Shown: one piece after another, positions 1 to 8,337 of the stretch
Position numbering within the stretch: position 1 is the first letter of the stretch
Layout of the letters: the number at the start of each line of letters is the position of its first letter
Assembly: GCA_903876735.1 (NCBI GenBank)
Contig: CAIRAW010000051.1
Location: 22,737-86,736, forward strand
Source: an uncultured beta proteobacterium
GTDB taxonomy: Bacteria > Pseudomonadota > Gammaproteobacteria > Burkholderiales > Burkholderiaceae_C
DNA length: 64,000 nucleotides
Direction: 5' to 3'
Program-made: the position numbers and the translations under genes
Notes under the pieces: model-generated
Seen by the model: only the letters and a program-made list of their open reading frames with translations
Told to the model about the DNA's origin: nothing
The model's database searches: none

Positions 1-604
1 TGTTCTCATAGGCTGTGCGCAACGCTTCCTGGCGTGCCAGCGTCTGGTCCAGTTCGGCAAAAGCGTCTTCCAGCGCCAGCGTTGAATCGGCGTCTTTGGT
101 CTGAACGCGAGTCAGGTAATCCTGGCGCGTCAGGCCGGACGCCTCGAACGCGGCCAGCAACTGTGAGCGCAACTTGGGCCGCAGGTCCTGCGTCGAGCGC
201 GCCTGGCGCCGGCGGAACAATTCAAGAATCGCCCAGTAAACGTGCTCCGGCGCCACCGCTTCCACGGCAGCACCCTGCAGGTCATGACGCTGCTTGCCGG
301 CTGCTACGCATTGCAGGTAGCGTGTTGAGCGCGTGTGTACGCCCAGCGCCACCTTCAAGGCGTCACGGGCGAAGTGTTCGGGGTGCAGCGCCAGCAGTTC
401 CTGAAAAATACCGAGTTTGAGCGGCAAGAATTCGGCGCCGAACAAGTGCGGATAGAGTTCAAACAGCTTTTCCAGCACCGGCTGCGCCGACACCGTCCGG
501 CCCGGCTTGCCGGGCGCTTCAGCGCCCGCTTGCGGCGCTGGTGCGGTCTCGGCCACGACTTCAGGGGATGTGCTCGGGGCGTCAAGTTCCATTTCGGTCG
601 TCAT
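1..604 (-). CDS. ProQ/FinO-domain RNA chaperone (3' end cut off by window)
   Basis: The reverse strand reads open from an ATG at 604 to the window edge, about 201 codons with no stop, so the C-terminus is missing. After a disordered Ala/Pro-rich head of about 40 residues comes a ProQ/FinO-like helical domain (LEKLFELYPHLFG, LKLGIFQELLALHP, then LKVALGVHTRSTRYLQ and the RHDLQG segment). This family binds structured RNAs, including sRNA-mRNA pairs and mRNA 3' ends. The start overlaps the stop of the upstream lipoprotein gene by one base (TGATG), which suggests translational coupling. The family call is firm from the motif order; whether it is an orthologue of E. coli ProQ or a beta-proteobacterial minimal ProQ cannot be told without the C-terminus. 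Confidence 0.88.
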   Translation of the reverse strand, partial: MTTEMELDAPSTSPEVVAETAPAPQAGAEAPGKPGRTVSAQPVLEKLFELYPHLFGAEFLPLKLGIFQELLALHPEHFARDALKVALGVHTRSTRYLQCVAAGKQRHDLQGAAVEAVAPEHVYWAILELFRRRQARSTQDLRPKLRSQLLAAFEASGLTRQDYLTRVQTKDADSTLALEDAFAELDQTLARQEALRTAYEN

Positions 605-1179
605 CACAGATCCAGACCAATGAATGCCGCCAGTGTCGGCGTGTCCATGGCGCCGTCGCGGGTCACGGTCTGGCCGGTCTTGAGGTTCTTGGCGACCACG
701 AATGGAACGCCTTCCACACCAAAACTGCCCAATAACTGGGAGTTGGCGGCGATACTTTTCTCGATCTCGGGTGCAATGCTGCTGGAAGCTGAAATGCCGC
801 CCTTGCCAGCCAGCAGTGAGGCTTCATGCTCGTTCATCAGCGCCGCCGGGTCGGCCGCTGTCAGCAGCGCGGCGCCCTGCGCCACGCTGATGGGGCTACC
901 CATGCGCACCGGAATCCAGACAAACTTAACCTTGCTCTGCAAGGCGGTCGACGCCTCCCACAGGCGGCCGCAATGCGGGCACTGGGTGTCAAAAAACACG
1001 TAGACAACGTTGGCGCTCATCAAAGCGCCAACCGTGAAGCCCTTGGCCTGGGCCGCCACTGTGGGCAAGGCAATTTCCTGCTTGAGCGCAGCCGCCGGCT
1101 TGGCCGAATCCTGGGGCGAACAGCCGCCAATCAGAAGCGCCAGCAGCAGGGATGAAAAAAACAAATGGCGGAATTTCAA
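604..1179 (-). CDS. Thioredoxin-fold thiol:disulfide lipoprotein (DsbC/DsbG-like)
   Basis: A 191-residue periplasmic lipoprotein. The chosen start is a TTG with GAGAGG six bases upstream; it gives a lipoprotein signal peptide ending at LLIGGC (lipid-bearing Cys at about residue 20). Longer in-frame starts upstream would add a non-signal-like tail. The active site CPHC lies at about residues 67-70 in the context FFDTQCPHCG, and a cis-Pro loop is visible near GVEGVPFVV. These are hallmarks of the DsbC/DsbG/DsbA-like thioredoxin family that isomerises or reduces disulfides in the periplasm. It has no separate dimerisation domain of classical length, so it may be a monomeric DsbG-like reductase. 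It is coupled to the ProQ/FinO gene downstream. The exact substrate is unknown, although the window's many c-type cytochromes need reduced cysteines. Confidence 0.87.
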   Translation of the reverse strand: MKFRHLFFSSLLLALLIGGCSPQDSAKPAAALKQEIALPTVAAQAKGFTVGALMSANVVYVFFDTQCPHCGRLWEASTALQSKVKFVWIPVRMGSPISVAQGAALLTAADPAALMNEHEASLLAGKGGISASSSIAPEIEKSIAANSQLLGSFGVEGVPFVVAKNLKTGQTVTRDGAMDTPTLAAFIGLDL

Positions 1180-1318
1180 GGGACACCTCTCATGCACTGC
1201 GCGCCAGGCAAAATTGAGCCGCAGCAGGGCCCGCATCTTACCGTGGACTGCCCGCTACCGCAGCCCGCCGACCGCCGCTGCCATGCACCGCCGCCGTCAC
1301 GCTGGCATACTCAGGCCA

Positions 1319-3982
1319 GTGAAAGACGCAAACACTGCCCCTCAGGCCTGCGAAACCGCAGGCCAACCTGACCTGCTCTGCCTGACCCAGGCCTGTGCCG
1401 CTGCGCCTGGACATTTCGACGAATTGCGCGCTGCTGCCACCATCGACGCCGCGCTGCCGACAACGGATGCGCAAAACCCGCAGACCGGCCCACTCAGCGC
1501 ACCCTGGCAAGGATTTTTCGATAACCTGGCTGACAAGGGCGCTGCCGAACTGAATCAGCGCGCCACCAGCCTGGCGCGCCAGATCCGCGACAACGGCGTC
1601 ACCTACAACGTCTACGCCGACGAGGGTGGCCCGCAACGGCCCTGGTCGCTCGATCTGTTTCCGCTGCTGATCGAGCCCGAGAACTGGCAGCAGATCGAAG
1701 CCGGCATCCTGCAGCGCGTGCGTCTGCTAGAGCAGGTCATGGCCGATGTCTACGGTCCGCAGCAACTGCTCAAGCGCGGTATGCTGCCACCAGCCTTGGT
1801 GCAGGGCCACCCCGGCTACCTGCGCGCGATGCATGGCGTCAAACCGGTCGGCGGCACCCATCTGCATATTGCGGCCTTCGATCTGGCGCGTGGACCGGAC
1901 GGCAACTGGTGGGTGGTCGGCCAGCGTTGCCAGGCACCCTCGGGCTTTGGCTACCTGCTGGAAAACCGGATCGCCATTTCAAGCCAGTTTCCGCAGGCCT
2001 TTGCAGCCATGCCGGTACAACGCCTGGCTGCGACCTACCGCGCCCTGATGGACAGCATGAAGAAGATGAGCCCGTGCGGTGCCGAGCAGCACCTGGCCCT
2101 GCTCACGCCCGGGCCCTACAACGAAACCTACTTTGAACACGCTTACCTGGCGCGTTACCTGGGCCTGACGCTGGTCGAAGGCTGCGACCTGCTGGTGCGC
2201 GACGAGCACCTCTACCTCAAGACGCTGCAAGGTCTGGTGCCGGTGCATGGCCTGATCAAGCGGGTGGATGACGAATATCTGGACCCACTTGAGTTGCGCG
2301 CCGACTCCACGCTTGGCGTACCGGGCCTGTTGCAGGCAATTCGGGCCGGCAATGTGCTGGTGGCCAACGCGCCGGGCTCGGCCTTTCTGGAGTCTCCGGC
2401 ACTGCTGGGCTTCCTGCCGGCGCTCTCGCGCCAACTGCTGGGCGAAGAACTGAAACTGCCGGCCCTGCCGACCTGGTGGTGCGGCGAGCGTTCGGCCATG
2501 GAGCAGGCCTTGCCACAGTTGCGTGGCTGCACGCTCAAGGCGACTTACCCCGGCTCGACCATGCTGCCGGATCTGGACGGTGTGCCAGGCCGAAGCCTGC
2601 CGGCGCGCGAACTCGACGAGTGGGCCGGACGCGTGGTGCAGCAGAGCGATGACTACACGGTGCAGGGCAGCGTGCCCTTGTCTCAGATGCCGACCTGGCA
2701 GGCGGGTGCGGGCGATACCGGCCAGATGCTGGCACGTTCGGTCATGCTGCGCGTCTTTGTCGTCTCCGACGGGCCACAGTCCTGGCGCGTGTTGCCTGGT
2801 GGCCTGGCGCGCCTGGCGGGTGCCGCCGGCGAAACCGCCTCGATGCAGGGCGGCGGCAGCAGCGCCGACGTCTGGGCCCTGACACGCGGCGCCATCGACG
2901 AAACCACGCTGCTGCAAGCACCCCTGACGCCGGCGGCCCTGACGCAGCGCAAGCGCCTCGTGACCAGCCGTGCGGCAGAAAACCTTTACTGGCTGGGGCG
3001 CTACTCCGAGCGCACCGAAAATGCGATCCGGCTGGCGCGCCTGACGCTCGAGTGCCTCAATGGCGAAGAGCAGTCGTCGCCGCCGCTGCTGGAATGGCTC
3101 AGCAAGATGGCCGTGGCCAACACCCTGGTGCTGCCGGGCGTGCCTTCGGCAACGCAGGCAAGGCGTGTTTTCGAGCGCTCACTGATCTCAAGTCTGGGCG
3201 GCAGCGATGGCGCAACCAGCGTCGGCTACTACCTGCGCGCGCTGCGCATGACTGGCTCGGTGGTGCGCGAGCGCCTGTCGCAGGAGCATTGGCGCGTCAT
3301 GGTGCGGGCTGAGGAGGAATTGTTTGCGCGCTGCAACGAACACAGCCGTGCCGGTGACTACTCGTCCCTGAAAGCCTTGCAGGTGCTCAAGAACACAAGC
3401 GACCACATGGCGGCGGTTACCGGTGCCCAGACCGATCGCATGACGCGTGACGACGGCTGGCGCTTGCTCAGCGTTGGCCGCCACATCGAGCGTCTGGGTT
3501 TTCTCGCGTCTTCGCTGCTGAGCGGCTTTGAGACCGGCTCGGTCCATACGCCGGGCGGGTTCGAAGCCATGCTGGCGCTGTTTGATGGCACCATCACCTT
3601 CCACGCCCAGTACCAGCAAAGCCGCGACCTGGCCGCCCTGCTCGACCTGCTGGTGCTCGACCGCGACAACCCGCGCTCGCTGGCCTGGGTAGCGCACACC
3701 CTGCGTGGGCGCCTGGCCAAACTGGCCGGCAGCGGCCCTGGTGAACTGTGCAATCTGTCACTGCGGGTGCCCGACCCGGCAGGCTGGAATCTGGCCCACC
3801 TGTGCGAGGCACAACCAGTGGCCAGCGCGCCGGGACAGGAGGCCGAAGCGGGCAACGGCTATTTCTTTGCCCTCAACGACTTGCTGCTGCAATGCACAGC
3901 GGCGGCTTTTAACGTTTCCAACGAAATCAGCACCACCTATTTCACCCACTCCGGTGAAACCAATCAGAGCATGAGGACCTGA
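1319..3982 (+). CDS. Circularly permuted ATP-grasp / alpha-E fusion protein
   Basis: An 887-residue protein joining two usually separate modules. Residues about 1-530 match the circularly permuted ATP-grasp family (DUF404/DUF407 type; HLHIAAFDLARGPDGNWW, QAPSGFGYLLENR). From about residue 548 comes the alpha-E domain (DUF403) with its ER signature in NLYWLGRYSERTENA. Published comparative genomics of ATP-grasp families groups these modules with transglutaminase-like proteins in a predicted peptide-synthesis or peptide-tagging system of unknown product. The downstream gene is such a transglutaminase and overlaps by one base (TGATG). I chose the GTG at 1319 because the longer ATG start at 1283 adds residues encoded by ATA and AGG, codons rare in this genome. 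The start is uncertain; the family is clear. Confidence 0.88.
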   Translation: MKDANTAPQACETAGQPDLLCLTQACAAAPGHFDELRAAATIDAALPTTDAQNPQTGPLSAPWQGFFDNLADKGAAELNQRATSLARQIRDNGVTYNVYADEGGPQRPWSLDLFPLLIEPENWQQIEAGILQRVRLLEQVMADVYGPQQLLKRGMLPPALVQGHPGYLRAMHGVKPVGGTHLHIAAFDLARGPDGNWWVVGQRCQAPSGFGYLLENRIAISSQFPQAFAAMPVQRLAATYRALMDSMKKMSPCGAEQHLALLTPGPYNETYFEHAYLARYLGLTLVEGCDLLVRDEHLYLKTLQGLVPVHGLIKRVDDEYLDPLELRADSTLGVPGLLQAIRAGNVLVANAPGSAFLESPALLGFLPALSRQLLGEELKLPALPTWWCGERSAMEQALPQLRGCTLKATYPGSTMLPDLDGVPGRSLPARELDEWAGRVVQQSDDYTVQGSVPLSQMPTWQAGAGDTGQMLARSVMLRVFVVSDGPQSWRVLPGGLARLAGAAGETASMQGGGSSADVWALTRGAIDETTLLQAPLTPAALTQRKRLVTSRAAENLYWLGRYSERTENAIRLARLTLECLNGEEQSSPPLLEWLSKMAVANTLVLPGVPSATQARRVFERSLISSLGGSDGATSVGYYLRALRMTGSVVRERLSQEHWRVMVRAEEELFARCNEHSRAGDYSSLKALQVLKNTSDHMAAVTGAQTDRMTRDDGWRLLSVGRHIERLGFLASSLLSGFETGSVHTPGGFEAMLALFDGTITFHAQYQQSRDLAALLDLLVLDRDNPRSLAWVAHTLRGRLAKLAGSGPGELCNLSLRVPDPAGWNLAHLCEAQPVASAPGQEAEAGNGYFFALNDLLLQCTAAAFNVSNEISTTYFTHSGETNQSMRT

Positions 3983-4983
3983 TGCGACTGCAGATCACGC
4001 ACCAGACGCGCTACGACTATTTGCCGGCGGTGGAAACAGCCCAGCACATGGCCTACCTGCAGCCGGTCAGCAACCGCCATCAGCGGCTGCTGAGCCATTT
4101 GCTCCACATCAGCCCAACACCGGCACAGATGACGCAGAACCTCGATGTCTTTGGCAACCCGCGCTGCTTTTTCTCGCTACAGGCTCCGCACACCCAACTT
4201 GATGTCGTGGCGCACAGCGTGGTCGCCACCTGGACCCGCAGCCTGCCGGCGAGCAGCCTGCCCTGGGAGCGGGTGCGCGAGCAGTTTCGCTACCTGTCGA
4301 ACGGGCAGTTCGACAGCGCCACCGAATTCGTCTTTGCCTCGCCCTTTGTGCCGCGCCATCCCGAGTTTGCGACCTACGCCCGGCCCAGCTTTGTCGCCGG
4401 TCAAAACGTGCTGGCGGTGGCCAGGGACCTGATGCAGCGCATCCATTCCGACTTTGTCTACGAGAGCCAGAGCACACAGGTCAACACGCCGGCATTGCAG
4501 GCGTTGGCCCAGCGCAAAGGGGTGTGCCAGGACTTTGCCCACATCATGATCGCGTGTCTGCGCGCAATGGGCATCGCGGCGCGTTACGTCAGCGGTTACC
4601 TGCTGACGCAGCCAGCGCCGGGCACGGTCAAACTGCGCGGCAGCGACGCTTCGCACGCCTGGGTGGCGGTTTATGCACCCGACCTGCCGCCGGGCGAGCG
4701 CTGGTGCGATTTCGACCCCACCAACAACCGCGCCGGCTGGCACTCGCCGGGCGAGGACTACGTGACGCTGGCCACGGGACGGGATTTCTCCGACGTCTCG
4801 CCGCTGCGCGGCGTGATCCATGGCGGCGCCAGCCACATTCTGACCGTTGGCGTTACGGTCGAGCCCGTCATGGAAGCCAGCGCGACCGATGGCCGTCCGG
4901 CCGTCCAGCAGCAAAGCCAGCGCCAGGGCCAATTGCCGGCAACCGGTCAGTCACAATCCCAAAGTCAGGGTCGCAGCGGCTAA
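3982..4983 (+). CDS. Transglutaminase-like family protein (bacterial N-domain)
   Basis: A 333-residue cytosolic protein. The N-terminus (MRLQITHQTRYDY) is the bacterial transglutaminase N-terminal domain, followed by a transglutaminase-like core with a Cys-His-Asp triad: Cys in KGVCQDFAH (about 183), His in SDASHAWVAV (about 225) and Asp in WCDFDPTNN (about 243). The family includes papain-fold amidases, peptidases and acyltransferases; no substrate is known for this branch. It overlaps the ATP-grasp/alpha-E gene by one base and the pair forms a conserved module. The last 40 residues are Gln/Ser-rich low complexity (repeated QSQSQ), unlike the core, and are probably a disordered tail. Confidence 0.88.
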   Translation: MRLQITHQTRYDYLPAVETAQHMAYLQPVSNRHQRLLSHLLHISPTPAQMTQNLDVFGNPRCFFSLQAPHTQLDVVAHSVVATWTRSLPASSLPWERVREQFRYLSNGQFDSATEFVFASPFVPRHPEFATYARPSFVAGQNVLAVARDLMQRIHSDFVYESQSTQVNTPALQALAQRKGVCQDFAHIMIACLRAMGIAARYVSGYLLTQPAPGTVKLRGSDASHAWVAVYAPDLPPGERWCDFDPTNNRAGWHSPGEDYVTLATGRDFSDVSPLRGVIHGGASHILTVGVTVEPVMEASATDGRPAVQQQSQRQGQLPATGQSQSQSQGRSG

Positions 4984-5025
4984 CCCGCCATCACCCATTC
5001 ATAGCTTCCATCAGAAAGAATCAGC

Positions 5026-5481
5026 ATGAGCATTTACGCCAAACTCGCAGCACTCCAGATCACCCTGCCACCGGTCTCTGCACCGGCAGCGGCCTACGTA
5101 CCCTTTGTGCAGACCGGCAATCTGGTTTTTCTGAGCGGCCACATCGCCAAAAAAGACGGCAAGCCCTGGGTCGGCCAACTCGGCAAGAACCTGACCACCG
5201 CGGAAGGCCAGGCCGCAGCACGCGCCATCGCCATCGACCTGATGGGCACGCTGCACGCGGCGACGGGCGACCTGAACCGCGTCAAGCGCATCGTCAAAGT
5301 GATGTCACTGGTCAATTCAACCGGCGACTTCACCGAGCAGCACCTAGTGACCAATGGCGCCAGTGAACTGTTGGGCGAAGTCTTTGGCGCTGCTGGCGCG
5401 CACGCCCGCAGCGCCTTCGGCGTGGCCCAAATTCCGCTGGGTGCCTGCGTTGAGATCGAACTGATCGCCGAACTGGGCTAA
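5026..5481 (+). CDS. RidA/YjgF family protein
   Basis: A 151-residue protein of the RidA/YER057c/UK114 superfamily, longer than the classic 128-residue RidA and resembling the cytosolic YjgF-like subgroup common in Proteobacteria. Visible family features are FLSGHIAKKDG near the N-terminus, the central AIDLMGTLHAATGDLNRVKRIVKV helix-strand, and the C-terminal ARSAFGVAQIPLGACVEIEL strand with the nucleotide/imine pocket region. Canonical RidA hydrolyses reactive enamine/imine intermediates from PLP enzymes; this subgroup often lacks the catalytic Arg, and here that position (ahead of the SAFGVAQIPLG strand) should be compared before assigning imine deaminase activity. An AAAGAA sequence precedes the ATG. 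It stands 42 bp after the transglutaminase gene. Confidence 0.87.
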   Translation: MSIYAKLAALQITLPPVSAPAAAYVPFVQTGNLVFLSGHIAKKDGKPWVGQLGKNLTTAEGQAAARAIAIDLMGTLHAATGDLNRVKRIVKVMSLVNSTGDFTEQHLVTNGASELLGEVFGAAGAHARSAFGVAQIPLGACVEIELIAELG

Positions 5482-5793
5482 TAGCCGCAGAACACAGCGA
5501 TTCGTCACTGGGGGGGGTGCAGCAAATGCCCCCGGATCAATGCCCGGCACGTGGAAATCCACTCGGACAATTTCAGTTGCCGGTCAGTTGCCGTTCATGG
5601 CCTACCGCATAGAGCCAAAGCAGGCAGTTACGGGCGCCTGCGGCGCCCGTACTTAGCCCCTTCGCGCGCGTTTGCTGCATGTGGCGCCGCGCGATCAGCA
5701 TTTCGTCCCATGGTCCGCGACGCAGTGCGAATGCGCGTGAATACTTCGCCTGTTCATCCCCGAAGCACAATCCAACCCGAAAGGTATCGATCC
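5482..5793. other. Intergenic region with a strong hairpin
   Basis: About 310 bp with no credible gene. It contains an eight-base G run near 5510 and, at 5629-5651, a perfect 10-bp inverted repeat TACGGGCGCC with a 3-base TGC loop. No U-tract follows on either strand, so it is not a textbook intrinsic terminator. It may be a transcript-stabilising hairpin or a dispersed repeat. The end of the region carries the probable promoter and AAAGG ribosome site of the hydrolase gene. Confidence 0.6.
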
Positions 5794-6855
5794 ATGTCTA
5801 CCCGTTCCATCTTTGGTTTTCGTAGCCTCGCGCTTGTCGTGGCAGCGGCCTGTGTCACGCTGCTGCAGCCTGCCGCCAATGCTGCCGAGGCAGGCTTTCG
5901 CCAAATGACGGTGGCCGCAGACAAAGCGGATGACAAGCCGGCCCACTTCGCGCTCTATTACCCGACGTCTGATGCGGCCCGGGTGATTCCAATGGGGCCA
6001 TTCCCGCAGACCGTAGCCATTAACGGGGCACCGGAGTCGAAATTCAAGGGTCTCATTGTGTTCAGTCATGGAACGGCCTCCACCGAGACAGGCTTTGCCA
6101 CTCTGGCGCAAGCACTGGCGCGCAACGGCTACCTGGTTGCCAGTGTCGAGCACGTGGGCGATACCTGGCAGGACCAGTCGATGCGTGCCACGCCGGTGCG
6201 CTACTTTGCCGAACGCCCGCGCCAGGCTTCGCGCGTGATCGATACCTTGCTCGCCGACCCGAAATGGCGCGCAGGCCTTGCCAATGGTGCCGACGGGCGC
6301 CCGCTAATCGGTGCACTGGGTCATTCGGCGGGCGGTTACACGGTACTGGCGCTGGCAGGCGGCAAGCCGGTGCTGTCGCGCATGCGCACGCATTGCGAGA
6401 CCGAAGCGGAACTCGATCCCGTCCTGTGCAAGTTGTCGCGCGCCATGGGTGGCGCTTCAGTGCAGGCCGGAGCAGCCCCAGACGGGCAGGAAGAGCCGGT
6501 ACAGGCCGACACCCGTGTCCGCGCAGTGATGACATTAGCGCCGATGGGTGTGGTGTTCAGTGCGTCCTCACTGGCATCGGTCACCGTGCCGGTGGCCATT
6601 TATGCGGGTGAAAAAGACACCTTCCTCGTGCCGCGCTTCCACGCGCAATGGGTAATGCAGAACATGCGCGGCGCCAATGCAACGCTGCAACTTCTGCCCA
6701 ATGCAGGACACTACGCATTCATGAACACACCGACGATGGACCTGCCCTCACCGGACGGCAGCGTGGCCGGCGACCCGCAAGGCTTCGACCGGGCTGTGTT
6801 CCTGGACCGCTTGGCACAAGAGTCGATCGCGTTTTTCGACAAGTGCTTGCGATAA
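5794..6855 (+). CDS. Secreted alpha/beta hydrolase (dienelactone hydrolase-like)
   Basis: A 353-residue exported hydrolase. The ATG at 5794 has AAAGG upstream and opens a Sec signal peptide (basic MSTRSIFGFR, hydrophobic core, cleavage near PAANAAEA). The alpha/beta-hydrolase triad is visible: nucleophile Ser in GALGHSAGGYT (G-H-S-A-G), Asp in YAGEKDTF and His in PNAGHYAFM. The oxyanion/HG region is IVFSHGTAS. Similar proteins are annotated as predicted dienelactone hydrolase or platelet-activating-factor acetylhydrolase-like. The substrate cannot be read from sequence. It is monocistronic by spacing. Four cysteines in the mature part could form disulfides, in keeping with export. Confidence 0.86.
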   Translation: MSTRSIFGFRSLALVVAAACVTLLQPAANAAEAGFRQMTVAADKADDKPAHFALYYPTSDAARVIPMGPFPQTVAINGAPESKFKGLIVFSHGTASTETGFATLAQALARNGYLVASVEHVGDTWQDQSMRATPVRYFAERPRQASRVIDTLLADPKWRAGLANGADGRPLIGALGHSAGGYTVLALAGGKPVLSRMRTHCETEAELDPVLCKLSRAMGGASVQAGAAPDGQEEPVQADTRVRAVMTLAPMGVVFSASSLASVTVPVAIYAGEKDTFLVPRFHAQWVMQNMRGANATLQLLPNAGHYAFMNTPTMDLPSPDGSVAGDPQGFDRAVFLDRLAQESIAFFDKCLR

Positions 6856-7320
6856 CTGTGAGCACGCCACGGCGGATTGCCCATCATGGTCGGCGTGACT
6901 GTGTCCTGAAACTCTGAAATGGACTGCCACCAAGCCGACCTTCGCCCGCAGCAGCGAATGACAGCTTGAGAGCGCCCAGTTCGGAATTATGGACATCAAC
7001 ACGGATTACGGGCTGAATGCGCTGCTGGAGAGCCGAACAGACCCTGAAGTCAACTTCCGGTCATGGTCGCTGGTCCCTGGTGCATGATCGTTTTCCTATT
7101 TGGGAACATCAGTGATCGTCAGTTCCCTGTCGACACCAAACTCGGACACGTTGCGGGTACACACCAAAGCCTGCTTCCTGCCGGTCCGGTTCAACGCCGC
7201 CGAGAAACAGTTCGGGGCCTTCGACAATGTATCCGTACAGGGCATCGGCGACCGTTGAAACGGGAACTCATAATCGAATGACCATCAATATCTATTTGCC
7301 AGCTTGCAACAACCATTGTC
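6856..7320. other. Intergenic region with possible decayed gene remnant
   Basis: About 465 bp. Between 6989 and 7258 one forward frame reads an ATG-started 32-codon stretch, a TGA at 7085-7087, then a further 56 protein-like codons in the same frame (ending AFDNVSVQGIGDR) before TGA at 7256-7258. The composition looks protein-like on both sides of the internal stop, as in an eroded gene, but I recognise no family. The last 60 bp hold the leader of the LysR gene and no strong ribosome site. Confidence 0.3.
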
Positions 7321-8223
7321 ATGAAGATTGATTTCGACGGCATTCAAGCCTTTGTGTATATCGCCGAACTCGGTGCGTTCAATAAGGCCGCGGACAAACT
7401 CAACATCACACAGGCTGCACTGACGCGAAGAATCCAGAAACTTGAAGGCTATCTGGGCCTGCGGCTTATGGATCGCACCACGCGGCACATGGAACTGACC
7501 ATGGTCGGAAAGGAGTTTTTGCCGAAGGCAAAGATCCTGGTTAATGAAATGGCAAGCGCATTTAATCAGCTGAAGGGGGTTTCAAAAAGCGCCAAAGGAA
7601 ATTTCACGTTGGCATGCGTCTCGACCATGGCGACGTATATCCTGCCGGAATTGATCAGTCGGTATTCAGAAAAGCACCCAGACAACCGGATCAAGCTCAT
7701 TGACGCCAGCGCTTATGAAGTCCGAGAGGCTCTATTGAGTCGGCAAGCTGAAGTCGGTGTCTCCGTGCAAGGAGAGAAGCATTCTGAACTGGAGGAAACA
7801 ATCCTGTTTGAAGACCCCTTGTTGTTCTTTTGTCGCAAGTCCCACCCGTTAAGCGGGCGGAAGTCTGTAGACTGGTCAGACATGAACCAAAGCGACCTGA
7901 TTGTCGTCAGCAATTTCACGGCCACACGAATCTTCATGGACTACCAACTGGCGAAAAATGGCATCAGTCTGCAAGGTTCTTACGAAGTTCAGCACCATGC
8001 AACGGCCATCAACCTGGTCTCAGCGGGCGTAGGCTGCGCAATCCTGCCCTCGACCATCTGCGCGACCAACGACAGGCCCGGTGTGGTCCGTATTCCGCTT
8101 ATTGCACCCATTGTCAAACGCAAGATTGTAATGATCAAGAGAAAGGGCTATACCCTGTCGCCAGCAGCGCAAGCCTTCTGGCAGATACTGAAAACCACGG
8201 CTATCAAGGCATCAAAAAAATAA
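7321..8223 (+). CDS. LysR-family regulator (TcuR-like by context)
   Basis: A 300-residue LysR-type transcriptional regulator. Residues 1-62 form the winged helix-turn-helix (FVYIAELGAFNKAADKLNIT, then QAALTRRIQKLEGYLGLRL); the rest is a periplasmic-binding-protein-like effector domain (STMATYILPELISRYS onward). It lies directly upstream of, and on the same strand as, the tcuA/tcuB genes; in Salmonella the LysR protein TcuR activates tcuABC in response to tricarballylate, so a similar role is likely. Its codon use is less GC-rich than that of the neighbours (many AAA, ATT), hinting at a different history from the tcu genes. The effector is inferred only from context. Confidence 0.87.
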   Translation: MKIDFDGIQAFVYIAELGAFNKAADKLNITQAALTRRIQKLEGYLGLRLMDRTTRHMELTMVGKEFLPKAKILVNEMASAFNQLKGVSKSAKGNFTLACVSTMATYILPELISRYSEKHPDNRIKLIDASAYEVREALLSRQAEVGVSVQGEKHSELEETILFEDPLLFFCRKSHPLSGRKSVDWSDMNQSDLIVVSNFTATRIFMDYQLAKNGISLQGSYEVQHHATAINLVSAGVGCAILPSTICATNDRPGVVRIPLIAPIVKRKIVMIKRKGYTLSPAAQAFWQILKTTAIKASKK

Positions 8224-8275
8224 TTCATCACGCGCTGCAGCGCGACAAATTGGGTGCTCCAATTATTGTTTAATT

Positions 8276-8300
8276 TGAAACAATCGAATCGAATGTTTCA
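8276..8300. promoter_or_regulatory. Putative LysR operator upstream of tcuA
   Basis: A perfect inverted repeat TGAAACA-N11-TGTTTCA sits 38 bp ahead of the tcuA start. This is the shape of a LysR-family recognition site (dyad with T-N11-A). A separate 14-bp GC palindrome at 8231-8244 follows the lysR stop and may be a hairpin. The dyad is directly visible; its use by the adjacent regulator is inference. Confidence 0.6.
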
Positions 8301-8337
8301 TTTGTGAAGACCATCCATATCACGGACACTTTGATTT

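Noticed and set aside
5629..5651. Perfect hairpin considered as intrinsic terminator
   Set aside because: There is no U-tract on either strand, so it is reported only as a hairpin in the intergenic note.
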